Assembly: GCF_004570865.1 (NCBI RefSeq)
Contig: NZ_SPQS01000015.1
Span: forward strand, 122,728 to 186,727
Length of the DNA stretch: 64,000 nt
Direction: 5' to 3'
From: Bradyrhizobium frederickii
GTDB lineage: Bacteria; Pseudomonadota; Alphaproteobacteria; Rhizobiales; Xanthobacteraceae
Below the pieces are notes generated by a model, which had not been told where the DNA came from, did no database searches, and saw nothing but the letters and a program-made list of their open reading frames with translations. Shown one piece after another: positions 16,137-26,199 of this stretch. The position numbers and the translations under genes were made by a program. Each line of letters starts with the position of its first letter. Position 1 is the stretch's first letter.

Positions 16137-17879
16137 CTACTCGGTACCTTCCGACCGGAAGATCGAAATCGAGATCGCGCGGCCTTGCGAGAAATTGTAG
16201 CCGTCGATGCGGGTCCCGACCTTGTAGCGCAGTCCGATCGCCTCGGCGCGCTGCACGAAGCTGCGCTCCGAGCGCTGCTCGATCAGCGCAAAACGGCAGC
16301 TTCCTTGCCGCAGGAAATCCGCCGCGCCCGAGCCGTCGGTGAGCACGGTCTGGGTGCCCGTCAGGAACACGAGGCTCGGCTCGTGATAGCCGGCCGCAGC
16401 CGCCTTCGGCCCGACGCAGGTGACGTTGCGGAGCGCACGCGCGATCTCGATGCTCGGAAACAACGGCGTGAGCGACGGCAACACGATGCCATACACAATC
16501 ACCGCCAGCATCAGGGCCGCGACCAGCGCGTTGAGCAGCGAGCGCTCGGCGCGATTGTTGTCGTAGAGCCACCAGGCGAACAGGCCGAAGATCAGCGACG
16601 CCGCGATGAAGGGCCAGGCCACGAAGGCGGGCTGCCGCGTCAGCATCACCGCGCCGACTACCGCGATGATCGAGGCGGCCGCGGGGATCGCGAACCACCA
16701 GGCCGAACCGCGCATCAGCCAGGAGCGCGACAGCACGCGCCGCTCCACCGCACCGGCGGTGAGAATCGCGATCGCCGGATAGAGCGGCAGCACGTAATGC
16801 GGCAGCTTGGTCAGCACCGCCTCGAACACGATCCAGGACGGGATCAGCCAGGCCAGCAGGAACTGCGCGCCGGGCTCGCGCCGCGCCCGCCACACCGCGG
16901 GCGCCGCCATCGCCGCAAGCGGCGCGCCGGGCCAGAACGTGATCCAGAACAGCGCCAGGTAAAGCCCGGGCGGCGCGCCATGGGATTCCTGGGCGCCCAG
17001 CTTGCTCAGCATGTCGCCCCCAACGGAATCCGCAAAGAAGGCCTCGCCCGCGCGCCAGAAGATCGCGACGAACCAGGGCAGCACCAGAACCAGCATCCAC
17101 ATGAGGCCCCAGACCGGGCGCAGCTTCCACAACCAGGAGGCATCGCGGTCCTGGATCGCGAGCGCAACGATGGTCAGGCCTGCGAACATCAGGATCAGCG
17201 GGCCCTTGATCAGGATGCCCACCGCGAGCGCGGTCCAGAAGATCGCGGGCCAGCTCCAGGGCGGACGCGTCTCGTCCTCGGCGCGCTGCCAGGACAGATA
17301 GGCCCGCGCCATCGCCCCCATCGCGGCGACGACGCAGAGCAGCAGCATCGCGTCGGTCTTGGCGAGCCGCGCCTCGACGCCGAGCAGCACCGAGGCGCAC
17401 ATCATCAGCGCCGCCAGCACCGCGGCGCGCCGCGTAACGAAGCCGAGCGCGGCCCAATAGGTCATGAGCACGGCGCCGATCGCCCCGAACAGCGACGGCA
17501 GCCGATAGACCCAAATCCGCAACTCGGCCTTCGGCAGCTTCAGCATCGAGGCGGCTTCCACCGTGGCCGATTGCAACCAGTAGATGCCGATCGGCTTCTT
17601 GTAGCGGACGTCCTCCTGGAAGCGGATGTCGACATAGTCGCCGCTCTCGACCATCTGCTTGGTGGCCTGGGCGAACCGCGCCTCGTCGCGATCGATCGGC
17701 GGGATGGTAAAGAAGCCCGGCAGGAACAGCAGCAGCGCGCACAGCACCAGGAAGCCGACCGCGCGCGCATGGCTGGCCGTGACGATGTCGAGCATGCGCA
17801 CGAGCCCGCTGCCCGGATTTGCGGGCGATTTCGGTTCGCGGGGTGCTCCAAAACGGGGTGGTGGGTAGGTCTCGGCCAT
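16137..17879 (-). CDS. GT39 (ArnT/PMT-like) lipid-linked-sugar glycosyltransferase
   Basis: A 580-aa integral membrane enzyme with roughly a dozen hydrophobic segments. The first periplasmic loop carries PPIDRDEARFAQATKQM with the acidic pair that is catalytic in ArnT and PMT enzymes, then QEDVRYKKPIGIYWLQS, typical of ArnT-like proteins. The C-terminal ~120 residues are a soluble periplasmic domain. By family it takes a sugar from polyprenyl phosphate and adds it to lipid A or another outer-surface acceptor. It is the first gene of a four-gene operon (GT39, PAP2, GT2, LABN). The start at 17879 opens directly on the N-terminal tail; an alternative ATG about 28 codons in (MLDIV) is possible. 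Confidence 0.88.
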   Translation of the reverse strand: MAETYPPPRFGAPREPKSPANPGSGLVRMLDIVTASHARAVGFLVLCALLLFLPGFFTIPPIDRDEARFAQATKQMVESGDYVDIRFQEDVRYKKPIGIYWLQSATVEAASMLKLPKAELRIWVYRLPSLFGAIGAVLMTYWAALGFVTRRAAVLAALMMCASVLLGVEARLAKTDAMLLLCVVAAMGAMARAYLSWQRAEDETRPPWSWPAIFWTALAVGILIKGPLILMFAGLTIVALAIQDRDASWLWKLRPVWGLMWMLVLVLPWFVAIFWRAGEAFFADSVGGDMLSKLGAQESHGAPPGLYLALFWITFWPGAPLAAMAAPAVWRARREPGAQFLLAWLIPSWIVFEAVLTKLPHYVLPLYPAIAILTAGAVERRVLSRSWLMRGSAWWFAIPAAASIIAVVGAVMLTRQPAFVAWPFIAASLIFGLFAWWLYDNNRAERSLLNALVAALMLAVIVYGIVLPSLTPLFPSIEIARALRNVTCVGPKAAAAGYHEPSLVFLTGTQTVLTDGSGAADFLRQGSCRFALIEQRSERSFVQRAEAIGLRYKVGTRIDGYNFSQGRAISISIFRSEGTE

Positions 17880-17929
17880 TGGTTCCGCTTACGCTGAAAC
17901 CGCCATCGCCACAACCGCTTAAGGCAGGC

Positions 17930-19996
17930 TCATTGAATTCGAATGACGACTGTGTCCGCGGCGCCCGTGGCATCGATCACGGTGAGCCGTGCAAAGCCCG
18001 GACCGGGTGGATCGATCAGGCGCTGGCGGCGGCCGTCGATCTCGCCAAGCGCCGTGCCGTTAACCATGACAGTCATCGGCAGAACGCCGCCGGCGACCTT
18101 GACCGGCATCGCGGCGCTCTCGTGCCCGCCGGAGCGATCAATATCGATCCGCGAGCCGTTCAGCGGAAACTGGATGTGCAGGGCCTGCTCGCGGCCGGTC
18201 CGCACCAGCTCCCCGACGGGGCGGAACCGCTTCAACGGCAGCGGCAGCTTGGCGTTGCTGGCCACCAGCGTTCCCTTGGGCGGCTTCGGCAGCGGGGCCA
18301 ACGTCTTGCCGCTGCGCGCGAAGGCATCGAACAGGATCGGTGCGGCGGCGACCCGCCCGATCAGGCCCGGAACCGGCGCGCCGTCGGGCCGGCCGACCCA
18401 GACGCCGATGGTCATCCGGCCGTCGAACCCGACCGACCACGCGTCCCGATAGCCGTAGGAGGTCCCGGTCTTGAAGGCGATGCGGTTGTGAGCGGCATTC
18501 TCCGGCGGCGGCGTTCCCAAAAGCACGTTGCCGACCTGCCATGCCGCAACCTGATCCAGCAGCCGGAGCGGCTCGCGGTCGTCCCTTTCCGCCATGACCT
18601 CGCGCAGCGGCTTGGTGGTGCCGAGGCGGGCGAAGCCCGCATAGAGCTGGGCGAGATCCTGCAGCGTCACGCCGACGCCGCCGAGACCCATGGCGAGCCC
18701 CGGCGCTTCGTCCTTGGGCAGAACCAGATTGCCGCCGGCCTGCCGCAGCCGCGAGGCGAGCCGGCTGGAGCCGACCCGGTCGAGCAGCACGATCGCAGGG
18801 ACGTTGAGGGACAATTGCAGCGCCTTCCGCACCGGCACTGTGCCCTGGAAGGTCATGTCGAAATTTTCCGGCGCGTAGGAGCCGAAGCGAACCGGCCGGT
18901 CGTCGATCAGGCTGTCCGGATGAACGAAGCCGTCCTCGAAGGCGAGCCCGTAGATGAAGGGTTTCAGCGTCGAGCCCGGTGAGCGGATCGCACGGGTCAT
19001 GTCGACCTGCCCTGCCCGGCTCTCGTCGAAATAATCGGCCGAACCGACGCGGGCGAGCACGTCCCCGCTCTCATTGTCGACCACGATGATGCCGACCGAG
19101 ATGTTCGGCCCGAGCGCAATGGCGCGGTCGCGCGCCAACGGCTCCAGCACCTTCTGCAAATTCGCATCGAGCGTGAGCTTGACGACCGGCGTATCCTTGA
19201 CCGTCGACAGCGCGGTGTCGGAGGCATGCGGCGCCAGGATCGGCATCGGCTTGCGCAGTCTTGGCACGGGCACGGCCTTGGCCTGCCGTGCGTCGTCTGC
19301 GCTGACCACTTGCTCCTCGACCATGCGGTCGAGCACGCGGTCGCGCGCCTTGCGCGCGGCCTCGGGATGGCGATCGAGCCGGCGCGTCTCCGGCGATTGC
19401 GGCAGCGCCACCAGCAGCGCCGCTTCAGCCAGCGACAGGCGCTTCGGCTCCTTGCCGAGATAACCGATCGAGGCGGCGCGGATGCCTTCGAGATTGCCGC
19501 CATAAGGCGCCAGCGCCAGATAGAGGTCGAGGATCTGTTCCTTGCTCATGCTGCGCTCGATCTCGATCGCGCGCACCATCTGCCGCAGCTTGGCATAGAG
19601 CGAGCGCTGCCGCCGCGGCTCCATCAGCCGGGCCAGCTGCATGCTGATCGTCGAGCCGCCCGAGACGATGTGGCCGCGCGTTGCGAGCTGTAGCGCAGCG
19701 CGCCCCAGCGCCAGCGGGTCGATGCCGTCATGGGCGTAGAAGCGCTGGTCTTCATAGGCAAGCAGCAGTTTGAGATAGGTCGGATCGACGTTGGTCCTGG
19801 CATCGACCGGCAGCCTCCAGCGGCCATCCGCCATCGCATAGGCTCGCAGCAGCTTGCCGTTGCGGTCGACGATGGTGGTGGAGACCTGCCGCGCCTCGTC
19901 AAGGGGGAGCGGACCGAGGGAGTAGACCCAACCGACGAAGCCGGTGATGGCGAGGATGAAAGCGAGAGCGGCTGTCGAGAGAAGGCGAAAGGCCAT
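17930..19996 (-). CDS. pbpC: Penicillin-binding protein 1C
   Basis: A 688-aa bifunctional peptidoglycan synthase anchored by one N-terminal helix (FRLLSTAALAFILAITGFVG). The GT51 glycosyltransferase domain shows EDQRFYAHDGIDPLALGRA and GGSTISMQLARL. The transpeptidase domain shows STLK (SPGSTLKPF), SLN and KTGTSYGYRD. A C-terminal PBP1C-type beta domain follows. The frame is open to 20152, but the extra 52 residues include DGRDKPGHDG, the translation of a palindromic intergenic repeat, so I start at ATG 19996. It follows the alpha-2-macroglobulin gene, the usual bacterial pairing thought to couple wall repair with protease trapping. Total length is a little under the ~770 aa of E. coli PBP1C. 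Confidence 0.93.
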   Translation of the reverse strand: MAFRLLSTAALAFILAITGFVGWVYSLGPLPLDEARQVSTTIVDRNGKLLRAYAMADGRWRLPVDARTNVDPTYLKLLLAYEDQRFYAHDGIDPLALGRAALQLATRGHIVSGGSTISMQLARLMEPRRQRSLYAKLRQMVRAIEIERSMSKEQILDLYLALAPYGGNLEGIRAASIGYLGKEPKRLSLAEAALLVALPQSPETRRLDRHPEAARKARDRVLDRMVEEQVVSADDARQAKAVPVPRLRKPMPILAPHASDTALSTVKDTPVVKLTLDANLQKVLEPLARDRAIALGPNISVGIIVVDNESGDVLARVGSADYFDESRAGQVDMTRAIRSPGSTLKPFIYGLAFEDGFVHPDSLIDDRPVRFGSYAPENFDMTFQGTVPVRKALQLSLNVPAIVLLDRVGSSRLASRLRQAGGNLVLPKDEAPGLAMGLGGVGVTLQDLAQLYAGFARLGTTKPLREVMAERDDREPLRLLDQVAAWQVGNVLLGTPPPENAAHNRIAFKTGTSYGYRDAWSVGFDGRMTIGVWVGRPDGAPVPGLIGRVAAAPILFDAFARSGKTLAPLPKPPKGTLVASNAKLPLPLKRFRPVGELVRTGREQALHIQFPLNGSRIDIDRSGGHESAAMPVKVAGGVLPMTVMVNGTALGEIDGRRQRLIDPPGPGFARLTVIDATGAADTVVIRIQ

Positions 19997-20010
19997 CCGC
20001 CCTCTCCGCC

Positions 20011-20125
20011 CGTCATGGCCGGGCTTGTCCCGGCCATCCACGTTCTTGCCGGCCATGCCACAGGTCGTGGATGCCCGGGACATCTGCGCGAAGACGCGCT
20101 TCGCGCTCTTGCCCGGGCATGACGA
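20011..20125. repeat. Palindromic intergenic repeat (CGTCATGGCCGGG family)
   Basis: Two facing modules: CGTCATGGCCGGG...CCGGCCATCCACG at the left, and GTGGATGCCCGGG...CCCGGGCATGACG at the right. The right module is interrupted by its own hairpin (GCGCGAAG...CTTCGCGC). The same family occurs at 26314-26398. It lies between pbpC and the alpha-2-macroglobulin gene, and its read-through translation would falsely extend pbpC. Confidence 0.85.
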
Positions 20126-20164
20126 CTGAGTGTGTGGCTCCGTTGCGCTCATTCAATCACCACC

Positions 20165-23100
20165 TCACTTCGCCGCCCGCACCTCGACCGTCCCCGTGCC
20201 GGTGCGGCCATAGCGCGAGGGATTATACATGTCCTCGACATAGGCCTGCGGCAGCACGTATTTGCCCGGCGAGACCGCGCGCACGACATAGGCGACGGTG
20301 AAGACCGACTTGGAATCCGCGGCCCGGTCGACGGCCGCGGTGAAGCGGTCGTCGCGGAACTCGGTATGTTCAGGCTCCTCGCCGTCCTCGATCCAGTCCA
20401 GCGTGCCGCTGTCGCCGGACGAGACCAGCTTCGGATTGTCGATCTCGAGGCCGGCCGGCAGATAGTCCGCCACCATGATGTGGCCGTACTCGGGCTTGGC
20501 CTCGGTGATCTTCAGCACCACCGCGAAGCGCTGGTTCTGCTTGACCTTGCTGATGTCGGCCGGCTTGCCGTCGAGCGTGAAGTAATTGCGCTCGATCTTG
20601 AAGCCGTTCGACGCCGCCGGCTCCGGCGTCACCGGCGAGCCCGACACCGAGACCACGGCCTGCACCGGCGCATCGCCGGTGTTGGTGATCTTCAGCGGCT
20701 TGCCGCTCAGCGTCTCCGCCTTGTAGCTGCGGTAGAGCGCGGTCTTGACCGGCTCGCCGTCCACTTCCATCGACAGGTTCTCCTTGGCCGGCGCCCGCGC
20801 CGCCAGCACCAGCCACGCATTCTCCTGCGTGGAGGTGTAGGGCGTCAGCCCGCGCGCGGTCTCGACCCGGGACACCGCCTGCGTCAGCGTCGCCTTCGGC
20901 GCGTTGCCTTCGCTGGCAAGCGACACCAGAGCCGCGGCATCGCGAAGCTGCGAGCCGTAATCGGTGCGCCCGAATTCCAGCACCGGCTTCGGCGCCAGGC
21001 TGTCGAGCGCGGCACCATAGACCCGCTCCGCGCGGTTGCGGTCGCCGACCAGGGCGAGCGCCGCCGCGAGCTGCGACTTCGCGATCGGCGTCGCGAGATT
21101 GGCCAGCTTGGTGTCGGCGAGATAGCGGAGATCGCCGATCGGCGCGACCCCGTTGCGCGCGAGCACATAGAGCCCGTAGGCGAGATCGCGCCCACCGTCC
21201 TTCTCCGGCTCGTTCGCATTGACGACGGAGTTGCGGATGCGGTCGAGCGCGTTCTTGAACAGCACATCCGGCACCGCAAACCCCTTCTCACGGGCGCGGG
21301 TCAGGAAGTCCGTGACATAGGCGTCAAGCCAGGCGTCGTCGCCGCCGGCCAACCACAGGCCGAACGAGCCGTTCGAGCCCTGGCGCGCCAACAGCCGCTC
21401 GATCGCGTCGCGGATGCGCTGGTCGACCTCGGTGTCCATGGCGAGATGCGCGCCGGCCGCAAGGTCATTGACATAGAGCAGCGGCATGGCACGGCTCGTG
21501 ATCTGCTCCGAGCAACCATGGGGGTAACGGTCGAGCGCTTTGAGGATCGTCGCGGCGTCGAGCGCGGTCGACAGGCTCGCCGAAACCGAGACGCTGCCTG
21601 TGCCCGGCACGAGGTCGGAGAACATGTCCGAGGTCAGCGTCAGGCTCTCGCCCTTCGCCAGCGTCCGGATCGAGCGCCGTGCCAGGACCTGCGTCGCCGC
21701 CTTGACGTCGAGTGCGTAATGCCGCGCCAGCGTCAACCCGTTCGGCCCCTTGATGTCGACGTCGAGCGTCGCCTGCCCTGCCGCGGTCGCGTCGATCGCG
21801 AGCGAGAACGAATTGCGCTGCTTGGCGGCGAGCTTGACCGTGGTCGCCGGATTGCCCGTCATCTTCACCGGACCGCCGGTCTTGACGTTGATGACGTAGT
21901 CACCGGCCTGGCCCTCGACATTGTCGATCTCCAGGTTGACCGTGCCGCGGTCGCCGTTGAGCAGGAAGCGCGGCAGGGTCGTGGTCAGCACGACTGGGTC
22001 GCGGATCACGACGTCGGTGTTGGCGCGGCCGAGCTTGGTGGCCGTCCACGCCGCCGCCATCACGCGCGCGGTGCCGGCGAACTCGGGAATGTCGAAGCTC
22101 ACCTCCGCAGTGCCGTCTGCGGCAACGGTCACGATGCCCGAATAGAGCGCGAGCGGCTTTTGCGTGGGCGGTGAGCCCTGCAATTCGCCGGCCCCCGCAT
22201 CGCCGCCGGACTTGATCTGGCCGCGCGTGCCGGACATGCCGTCGATCAATTGCCCGTAGAGATCGCGGATCTCGGCGCTCAGGCGGCGCTGGCCGAGATA
22301 GAAATCGTCCGGAGCCGGCGGCTTGTAATTGGTCAGGTTGAGGATGCCGACGTCGACCGCAGCGATCACGATCTTGGCGTCCTCGCCCGGATTGAGTCCG
22401 TCGAGCTTGACCGGAATCTTCAACGCCGAATTCGGCCGGACCAGCGCCGGCGGCGACAGCTTCACCTGCAAGGTGCGGGCCTGCTTGTCGATGCCGAACC
22501 ATTTCAGCCCGATCGCACGGCCCGGCATGCGCTGGGCGGCGGCATCAAGCGGACGGCGCAGCGTCGCCACCACATAGGCACCGGTGCCCCAGTCCTTGCC
22601 GACCGGGAGCTTCACCTGGGCGGTGCCTTCCTTGACGTCGATGGTCTGCGTCGTCAGCAGGCGGTCGCCGAGCACGTTGACAGTGAGCTTGCCGGCGCTG
22701 CGGACATTGACCGACACCGTCATGGTGTCGCCGGAGGAATATTGCGGCTTGTCGATCGAGGTCTCCAGGAGGTCCGGCGTGTCGGCGCTGCCGTCGGAAT
22801 ACCAGCCGACGTCGAACTGCACCGAGGTCACCGGGCCGTCAGCGTCGCTCGACTTCACGTCGAGCCGGTAGCGGCCGGTTTGGGGGCTGAGCGAAATCCG
22901 CGCCGGCTTGTCGGCCGCAACGGTCACGTCACCGTCGGCAACGCGCGAGGTCGACTTGACCGGCTCGTACTCCCAGTAATTGTTCTGGCGATACCATTGG
23001 TAGCGCGATTCTATTTTCAGCAGCTCGTAGCGCAGGCCGTCGCGGCGCAGCCTCTCACCCTCGGGCGAGACGAACACCACGTCGAACTCGGCCTTGTCGC

Positions 23101-25363
23101 CCTCGGCGACGTTCTTGTCGCCGAACAGCGGCTTGACGCCGATCTGCGCCGCGCCGGGCGCGACCGGCAGCACGATCTTGCGCTCGACGGCGCGGCCGCC
23201 GGTCTCGACCATGCGGACGAAGATCTGCGCCTCCTGCGGACGGGTCGAAGCCGGCTGCTTGTCCAGCGTCACCGGGAAGGTCGCAACGCCATTGGCGTCG
23301 GCCTCAGGCAGGTTCTCGAGCGGCGTGCGCTCGTCCGAATTGGTCTCCTCGTCGGCGACGCCGAACTGGTAGCCGGCAAAGCCCGGGCGCTCGGCCGCGG
23401 GCGCGACCAGCATGTCGCCTTCGAGTGCAAGCCCCGAGGCCGGCGCGCCATAGAGGAAATGGCCGTTCGCCTTAAGCTCCACTGGAGCGTTAGCCTTGAT
23501 CAGCTTGTCCTTGGCGGACAAGTCGAATTCGATCCTGTCGGGGACGTAATCCTCGACCATGAAGGTGGTCTCGCCGACCGAGGAGCCCTTCGGGTCGGTG
23601 AAGGCGCGCACCCGCCAGGTCCCGGTCGGCACGGCCGAGTTGAGCGGCACGGCCAGCATCCGACCGCCGGCGCCCTGGTCGGGCAGCACGGCGCGGCGGT
23701 ATTCGACACCGTCGGGGCGTTCGATCACCAGCGTCATCGGCCCGCCGGTGACGGCATTGCCCTGCCCGTCGCGCAACAGCGCGGTGAGATAGACGGTCTC
23801 GCTGGAGCGGTAGACGCCGCGCTCTGCATAGACGAAGGCATCGGCGCCAGCAGGCGCCGCGCGGCCGGAGACGCCGCGGTCGGACAGGTCGAAGGCCGAC
23901 GATTTCAGGCTGAGGAAGGCATAATCGGCCTTCTCGCCGGTGACCGTGAGCATCGCCGGCGACAGGCCGCCCTCGCCGCGCGCAAGGCCGGCCTCGAACA
24001 GCACATGGCCGCTGTCGTCGGTCTTGCGGGTGGCCAAAATCTCGTTGTTGCGGGCGACCAGCCGCACCTCGGCCTTGCCGACCGGATCGGTCGAGGCCAG
24101 CGAGTTGACGAAGACGTGGATGCCGTCGTTGCCGGAATAGGCCGACACGCCGAGATCGGAGACGATGAACCATTGCGTGGCGAGCTGATAATCGTCGTCC
24201 GGGCCCTTGGCCGCCGCCGTCATCACGTAGACGCCAGGCTGAAGCTCGCCGAGCGCCTGATCGACCGGGAATGCCGTGGTGACGTCCTGGTTCAGCGTCA
24301 TCGCGGTCGCAAGCTCGCCGGACCAGACCTTGACGCCGCGCTCGTCGCCGAGATCGGTGAGCTGATACCTGGACAGCGTCTTCTGAAAGTCGCTGTCGAT
24401 CACCGTGTTGATCAGGTTGCGGTCGCCGATCCGGAACACGTTGATGTTGACCGCGGGCGTGTTGACGCTGACCACGGGAATGCCGCGCTGCCCGGTCCGG
24501 GGCAGCACATAGGCCCGGCTGGTGAAGCGCACGAACGGCTTGCGGTCGCGCACATAGATGTTGAACTCGGCCGATTTCGGCAGGCCTTCCTTCACCGTGG
24601 ACGGCAGGCCGGCGCGCAAATTGATGTTGTAGCGCTCGCCGTGCTTCAGCCCGTCGACGCAGAGCTGCTTGCTCTCGGCCGACAGCGCCGGCTTGTCCTG
24701 CCCCGCCAGCGCCAGGAACGGCGCGAAATCGGTGCGTTTTGCCAGCTCCTCGGAGAACTGGAAGCAGGCGCGCGGGCTCGCCGAGTCCGAATCCACGGTA
24801 TAGTCGAGCAGCCGGAAGCCGTGCTCGTCGCGCAGCTTCTCATATTGGCCGCGGACATCGGCGACCTCGCGCATGTCGAGCGAGAGCCGCAGCGCATCGA
24901 GCGCCGGCCGCCACAGCTTGCGTTCGGCCAGCGACTTGCCGAGCACGGCGAGCGCATCGGCTTCCTCGCCCGGATTGCCGGCCCGTTGGTAGGCGATGTA
25001 GGCCGCGGTCGAGGCGCGCTCCAGCAGGAAGGTCTGCTCGCTCGAGCTCTTCGGCAAGATCTGGAAGATGACCTTGGCGAGCCGCAGCCAGTTGCCGGTG
25101 TCTTCCGGCGTGATGGCCGCGATCTGGCCGAGCACCGACAGACCGGTGCGATAATCGTTGCGCCGGAAAGCGGCGTCGGCGTCCGTCTTCAGCGTCGCGC
25201 TGGTCTTGGCGACCGGCCCCGCCTCGCTCTTGATCTGGGCCTCCAGCTTGATCGCGGAATCGGCGAGGTCGTCGCGCTTGAACGCCTTGTCCGCGGCTTG
25301 CGCCGCGCAAAGGCCGAGCGCCAGCGCGGCGCAGAGTGTAACGGCGCGAACAAGACCGATCAT
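20165..25363 (-). CDS. yfhM: Bacterial alpha-2-macroglobulin (YfhM-like)
   Basis: A 1732-aa periplasmic giant. The signal peptide (MIGLVRAVTLCAALALGLCA, AxA site near AQA-AD) has no convincing lipobox, unlike the E. coli lipoprotein. A long array of beta-sandwich MG domains carries the bait and propeptide regions, followed by the thioester motif GCSEQ with Cys1284, an alpha/alpha-barrel thioester domain and a C-terminal receptor-like domain. By family it traps host or competitor proteases by covalent capture through the thioester. ATG 25363 gives the signal peptide; the upstream frame to 25636 is noncoding. pbpC follows on the same strand, the conserved partner. Confidence 0.93.
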   Translation of the reverse strand: MIGLVRAVTLCAALALGLCAAQAADKAFKRDDLADSAIKLEAQIKSEAGPVAKTSATLKTDADAAFRRNDYRTGLSVLGQIAAITPEDTGNWLRLAKVIFQILPKSSSEQTFLLERASTAAYIAYQRAGNPGEEADALAVLGKSLAERKLWRPALDALRLSLDMREVADVRGQYEKLRDEHGFRLLDYTVDSDSASPRACFQFSEELAKRTDFAPFLALAGQDKPALSAESKQLCVDGLKHGERYNINLRAGLPSTVKEGLPKSAEFNIYVRDRKPFVRFTSRAYVLPRTGQRGIPVVSVNTPAVNINVFRIGDRNLINTVIDSDFQKTLSRYQLTDLGDERGVKVWSGELATAMTLNQDVTTAFPVDQALGELQPGVYVMTAAAKGPDDDYQLATQWFIVSDLGVSAYSGNDGIHVFVNSLASTDPVGKAEVRLVARNNEILATRKTDDSGHVLFEAGLARGEGGLSPAMLTVTGEKADYAFLSLKSSAFDLSDRGVSGRAAPAGADAFVYAERGVYRSSETVYLTALLRDGQGNAVTGGPMTLVIERPDGVEYRRAVLPDQGAGGRMLAVPLNSAVPTGTWRVRAFTDPKGSSVGETTFMVEDYVPDRIEFDLSAKDKLIKANAPVELKANGHFLYGAPASGLALEGDMLVAPAAERPGFAGYQFGVADEETNSDERTPLENLPEADANGVATFPVTLDKQPASTRPQEAQIFVRMVETGGRAVERKIVLPVAPGAAQIGVKPLFGDKNVAEGDKAEFDVVFVSPEGERLRRDGLRYELLKIESRYQWYRQNNYWEYEPVKSTSRVADGDVTVAADKPARISLSPQTGRYRLDVKSSDADGPVTSVQFDVGWYSDGSADTPDLLETSIDKPQYSSGDTMTVSVNVRSAGKLTVNVLGDRLLTTQTIDVKEGTAQVKLPVGKDWGTGAYVVATLRRPLDAAAQRMPGRAIGLKWFGIDKQARTLQVKLSPPALVRPNSALKIPVKLDGLNPGEDAKIVIAAVDVGILNLTNYKPPAPDDFYLGQRRLSAEIRDLYGQLIDGMSGTRGQIKSGGDAGAGELQGSPPTQKPLALYSGIVTVAADGTAEVSFDIPEFAGTARVMAAAWTATKLGRANTDVVIRDPVVLTTTLPRFLLNGDRGTVNLEIDNVEGQAGDYVINVKTGGPVKMTGNPATTVKLAAKQRNSFSLAIDATAAGQATLDVDIKGPNGLTLARHYALDVKAATQVLARRSIRTLAKGESLTLTSDMFSDLVPGTGSVSVSASLSTALDAATILKALDRYPHGCSEQITSRAMPLLYVNDLAAGAHLAMDTEVDQRIRDAIERLLARQGSNGSFGLWLAGGDDAWLDAYVTDFLTRAREKGFAVPDVLFKNALDRIRNSVVNANEPEKDGGRDLAYGLYVLARNGVAPIGDLRYLADTKLANLATPIAKSQLAAALALVGDRNRAERVYGAALDSLAPKPVLEFGRTDYGSQLRDAAALVSLASEGNAPKATLTQAVSRVETARGLTPYTSTQENAWLVLAARAPAKENLSMEVDGEPVKTALYRSYKAETLSGKPLKITNTGDAPVQAVVSVSGSPVTPEPAASNGFKIERNYFTLDGKPADISKVKQNQRFAVVLKITEAKPEYGHIMVADYLPAGLEIDNPKLVSSGDSGTLDWIEDGEEPEHTEFRDDRFTAAVDRAADSKSVFTVAYVVRAVSPGKYVLPQAYVEDMYNPSRYGRTGTGTVEVRAAK

Positions 25364-25760
25364 GATGGACTCCCGGAAATCGCGGAAAGCCGCCCGCAGG
25401 CAGCATGAGGTGCGCGGAAAGGTGACGGACTCAAGGCGATGGAACCAAAGGTGCAAATCGTCGCATTCGCCATAATTGGGCAAGCCCAGAGGGGACCGAT
25501 CGAGATACCGCCGCGCACGCCGTCCTGAGCGCAGCCATACCTGACCCGTCGTCCGGCGGCCACATCCCGGAAGCTTTTCAGCGCTCCCGGCGATCCATCG
25601 TCCGTTGCGCTGCCGCTCAACCCGGCACCCTGACATGCCACCGTCTCGCTTTGTCGCGGCATTAAGGAAAACGGTTCGGTTCAGGCTTGGCGAAAGACGA
25701 TATTTTTCATATTGGCATGCTAGATGAACAGCCAGCCCCCAAACTGGGGCGGCTCCAGAC
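25364..25760. other. Intergenic region between alpha-2-macroglobulin gene and tRNA-Arg
   Basis: 397 bp holding the promoter of the leftward alpha-2-macroglobulin gene and that of the rightward tRNA. It is AT-richer near 25660-25720 (ATATTTTTCATATTGG), as expected just upstream of a tRNA. I see no gene and no repeat. Confidence 0.45.
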
Positions 25761-25837
25761 GGTCCCGTAGCTCAACTGGATAGAGTAGCGGATTTCTACT
25801 CCGCGGGTTGCAGGTTCGAGTCCTGCCGGGATCGCCA
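25761..25837 (+). tRNA. tRNA-Arg (anticodon TCT)
   Basis: The 77-nt cloverleaf folds by eye. Acceptor GGTCCCG pairs with CGGGATC, discriminator G and encoded CCA. The anticodon stem GCGGA/TCCGC encloses loop TTTCTAC with anticodon TCT at 25795-25797. The T-arm contains GGTTCGAGTCC. It decodes AGA, a rare codon in GC-rich genomes. Confidence 0.96.
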
Positions 25838-25956
25838 GTCCACTGCCAGATCAACCGCTGTTCACGAACGCGTGGGTAACCATACCCCGGCCTTTGCATC
25901 GCGCCGATCACTCCTATCTATGCGCCGGGCGAGACGCCGCCCGACAGGTTTTCTTG

Positions 25957-26199
25957 ATGCAGCAATCCGAATTGACGAGAATGGCGATCGCGTCTGCAGT
26001 GGCGATCGGTGCGATGTCGTATCTGGCCATCGATGCAGGCCTGGTGAACACCAATGTGGTCACGAAGCCCATCAAGGTGGCTCAGGCCTCCATCTTTGGC
26101 GCCGCGATGGGCCAGCATCACCTGGCCTTCGCCGTTCAGGAGTGGACGCGTCGCGGCCACGACAAGCCGCAGCTCGAGCATTGCCTGGCGCTCGACTGA
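25957..26199 (+). CDS. Small hypothetical protein
   Basis: An 80-aa ORF (MQQSELTRMAIASAVAIGAM...) with one hydrophobic stretch near the N-terminus (residues ~8-30) and a charged tail (WTRRGHDKPQLEHCLALD). I do not recognise a family. It lies 120 bp after the tRNA-Arg. There is no strong Shine-Dalgarno; an internal ATG (MAIASA) is another possible start. A long antisense ORF overlaps it but looks like a shadow. Confidence 0.4.
   Translation: MQQSELTRMAIASAVAIGAMSYLAIDAGLVNTNVVTKPIKVAQASIFGAAMGQHHLAFAVQEWTRRGHDKPQLEHCLALD

Noticed and set aside
19997..20152. N-terminal extension of PBP1C
   Set aside because: The extension translates the CGTCATGGCCGGG repeat (DGRDKPGHDG); the membrane anchor starts at ATG 19996.
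22250..25408. 1052-codon open frame on the plus strand
   Set aside because: It is antisense to the alpha-2-macroglobulin gene. Its composition (Arg/Asp/Gln/Val-rich, no domains) is that of the opposite strand of a GC-rich gene.
25761..25956. tRNA-Arg as integration site
   Set aside because: I found no repeat of the tRNA 3' end in the window and no integrase next to it.
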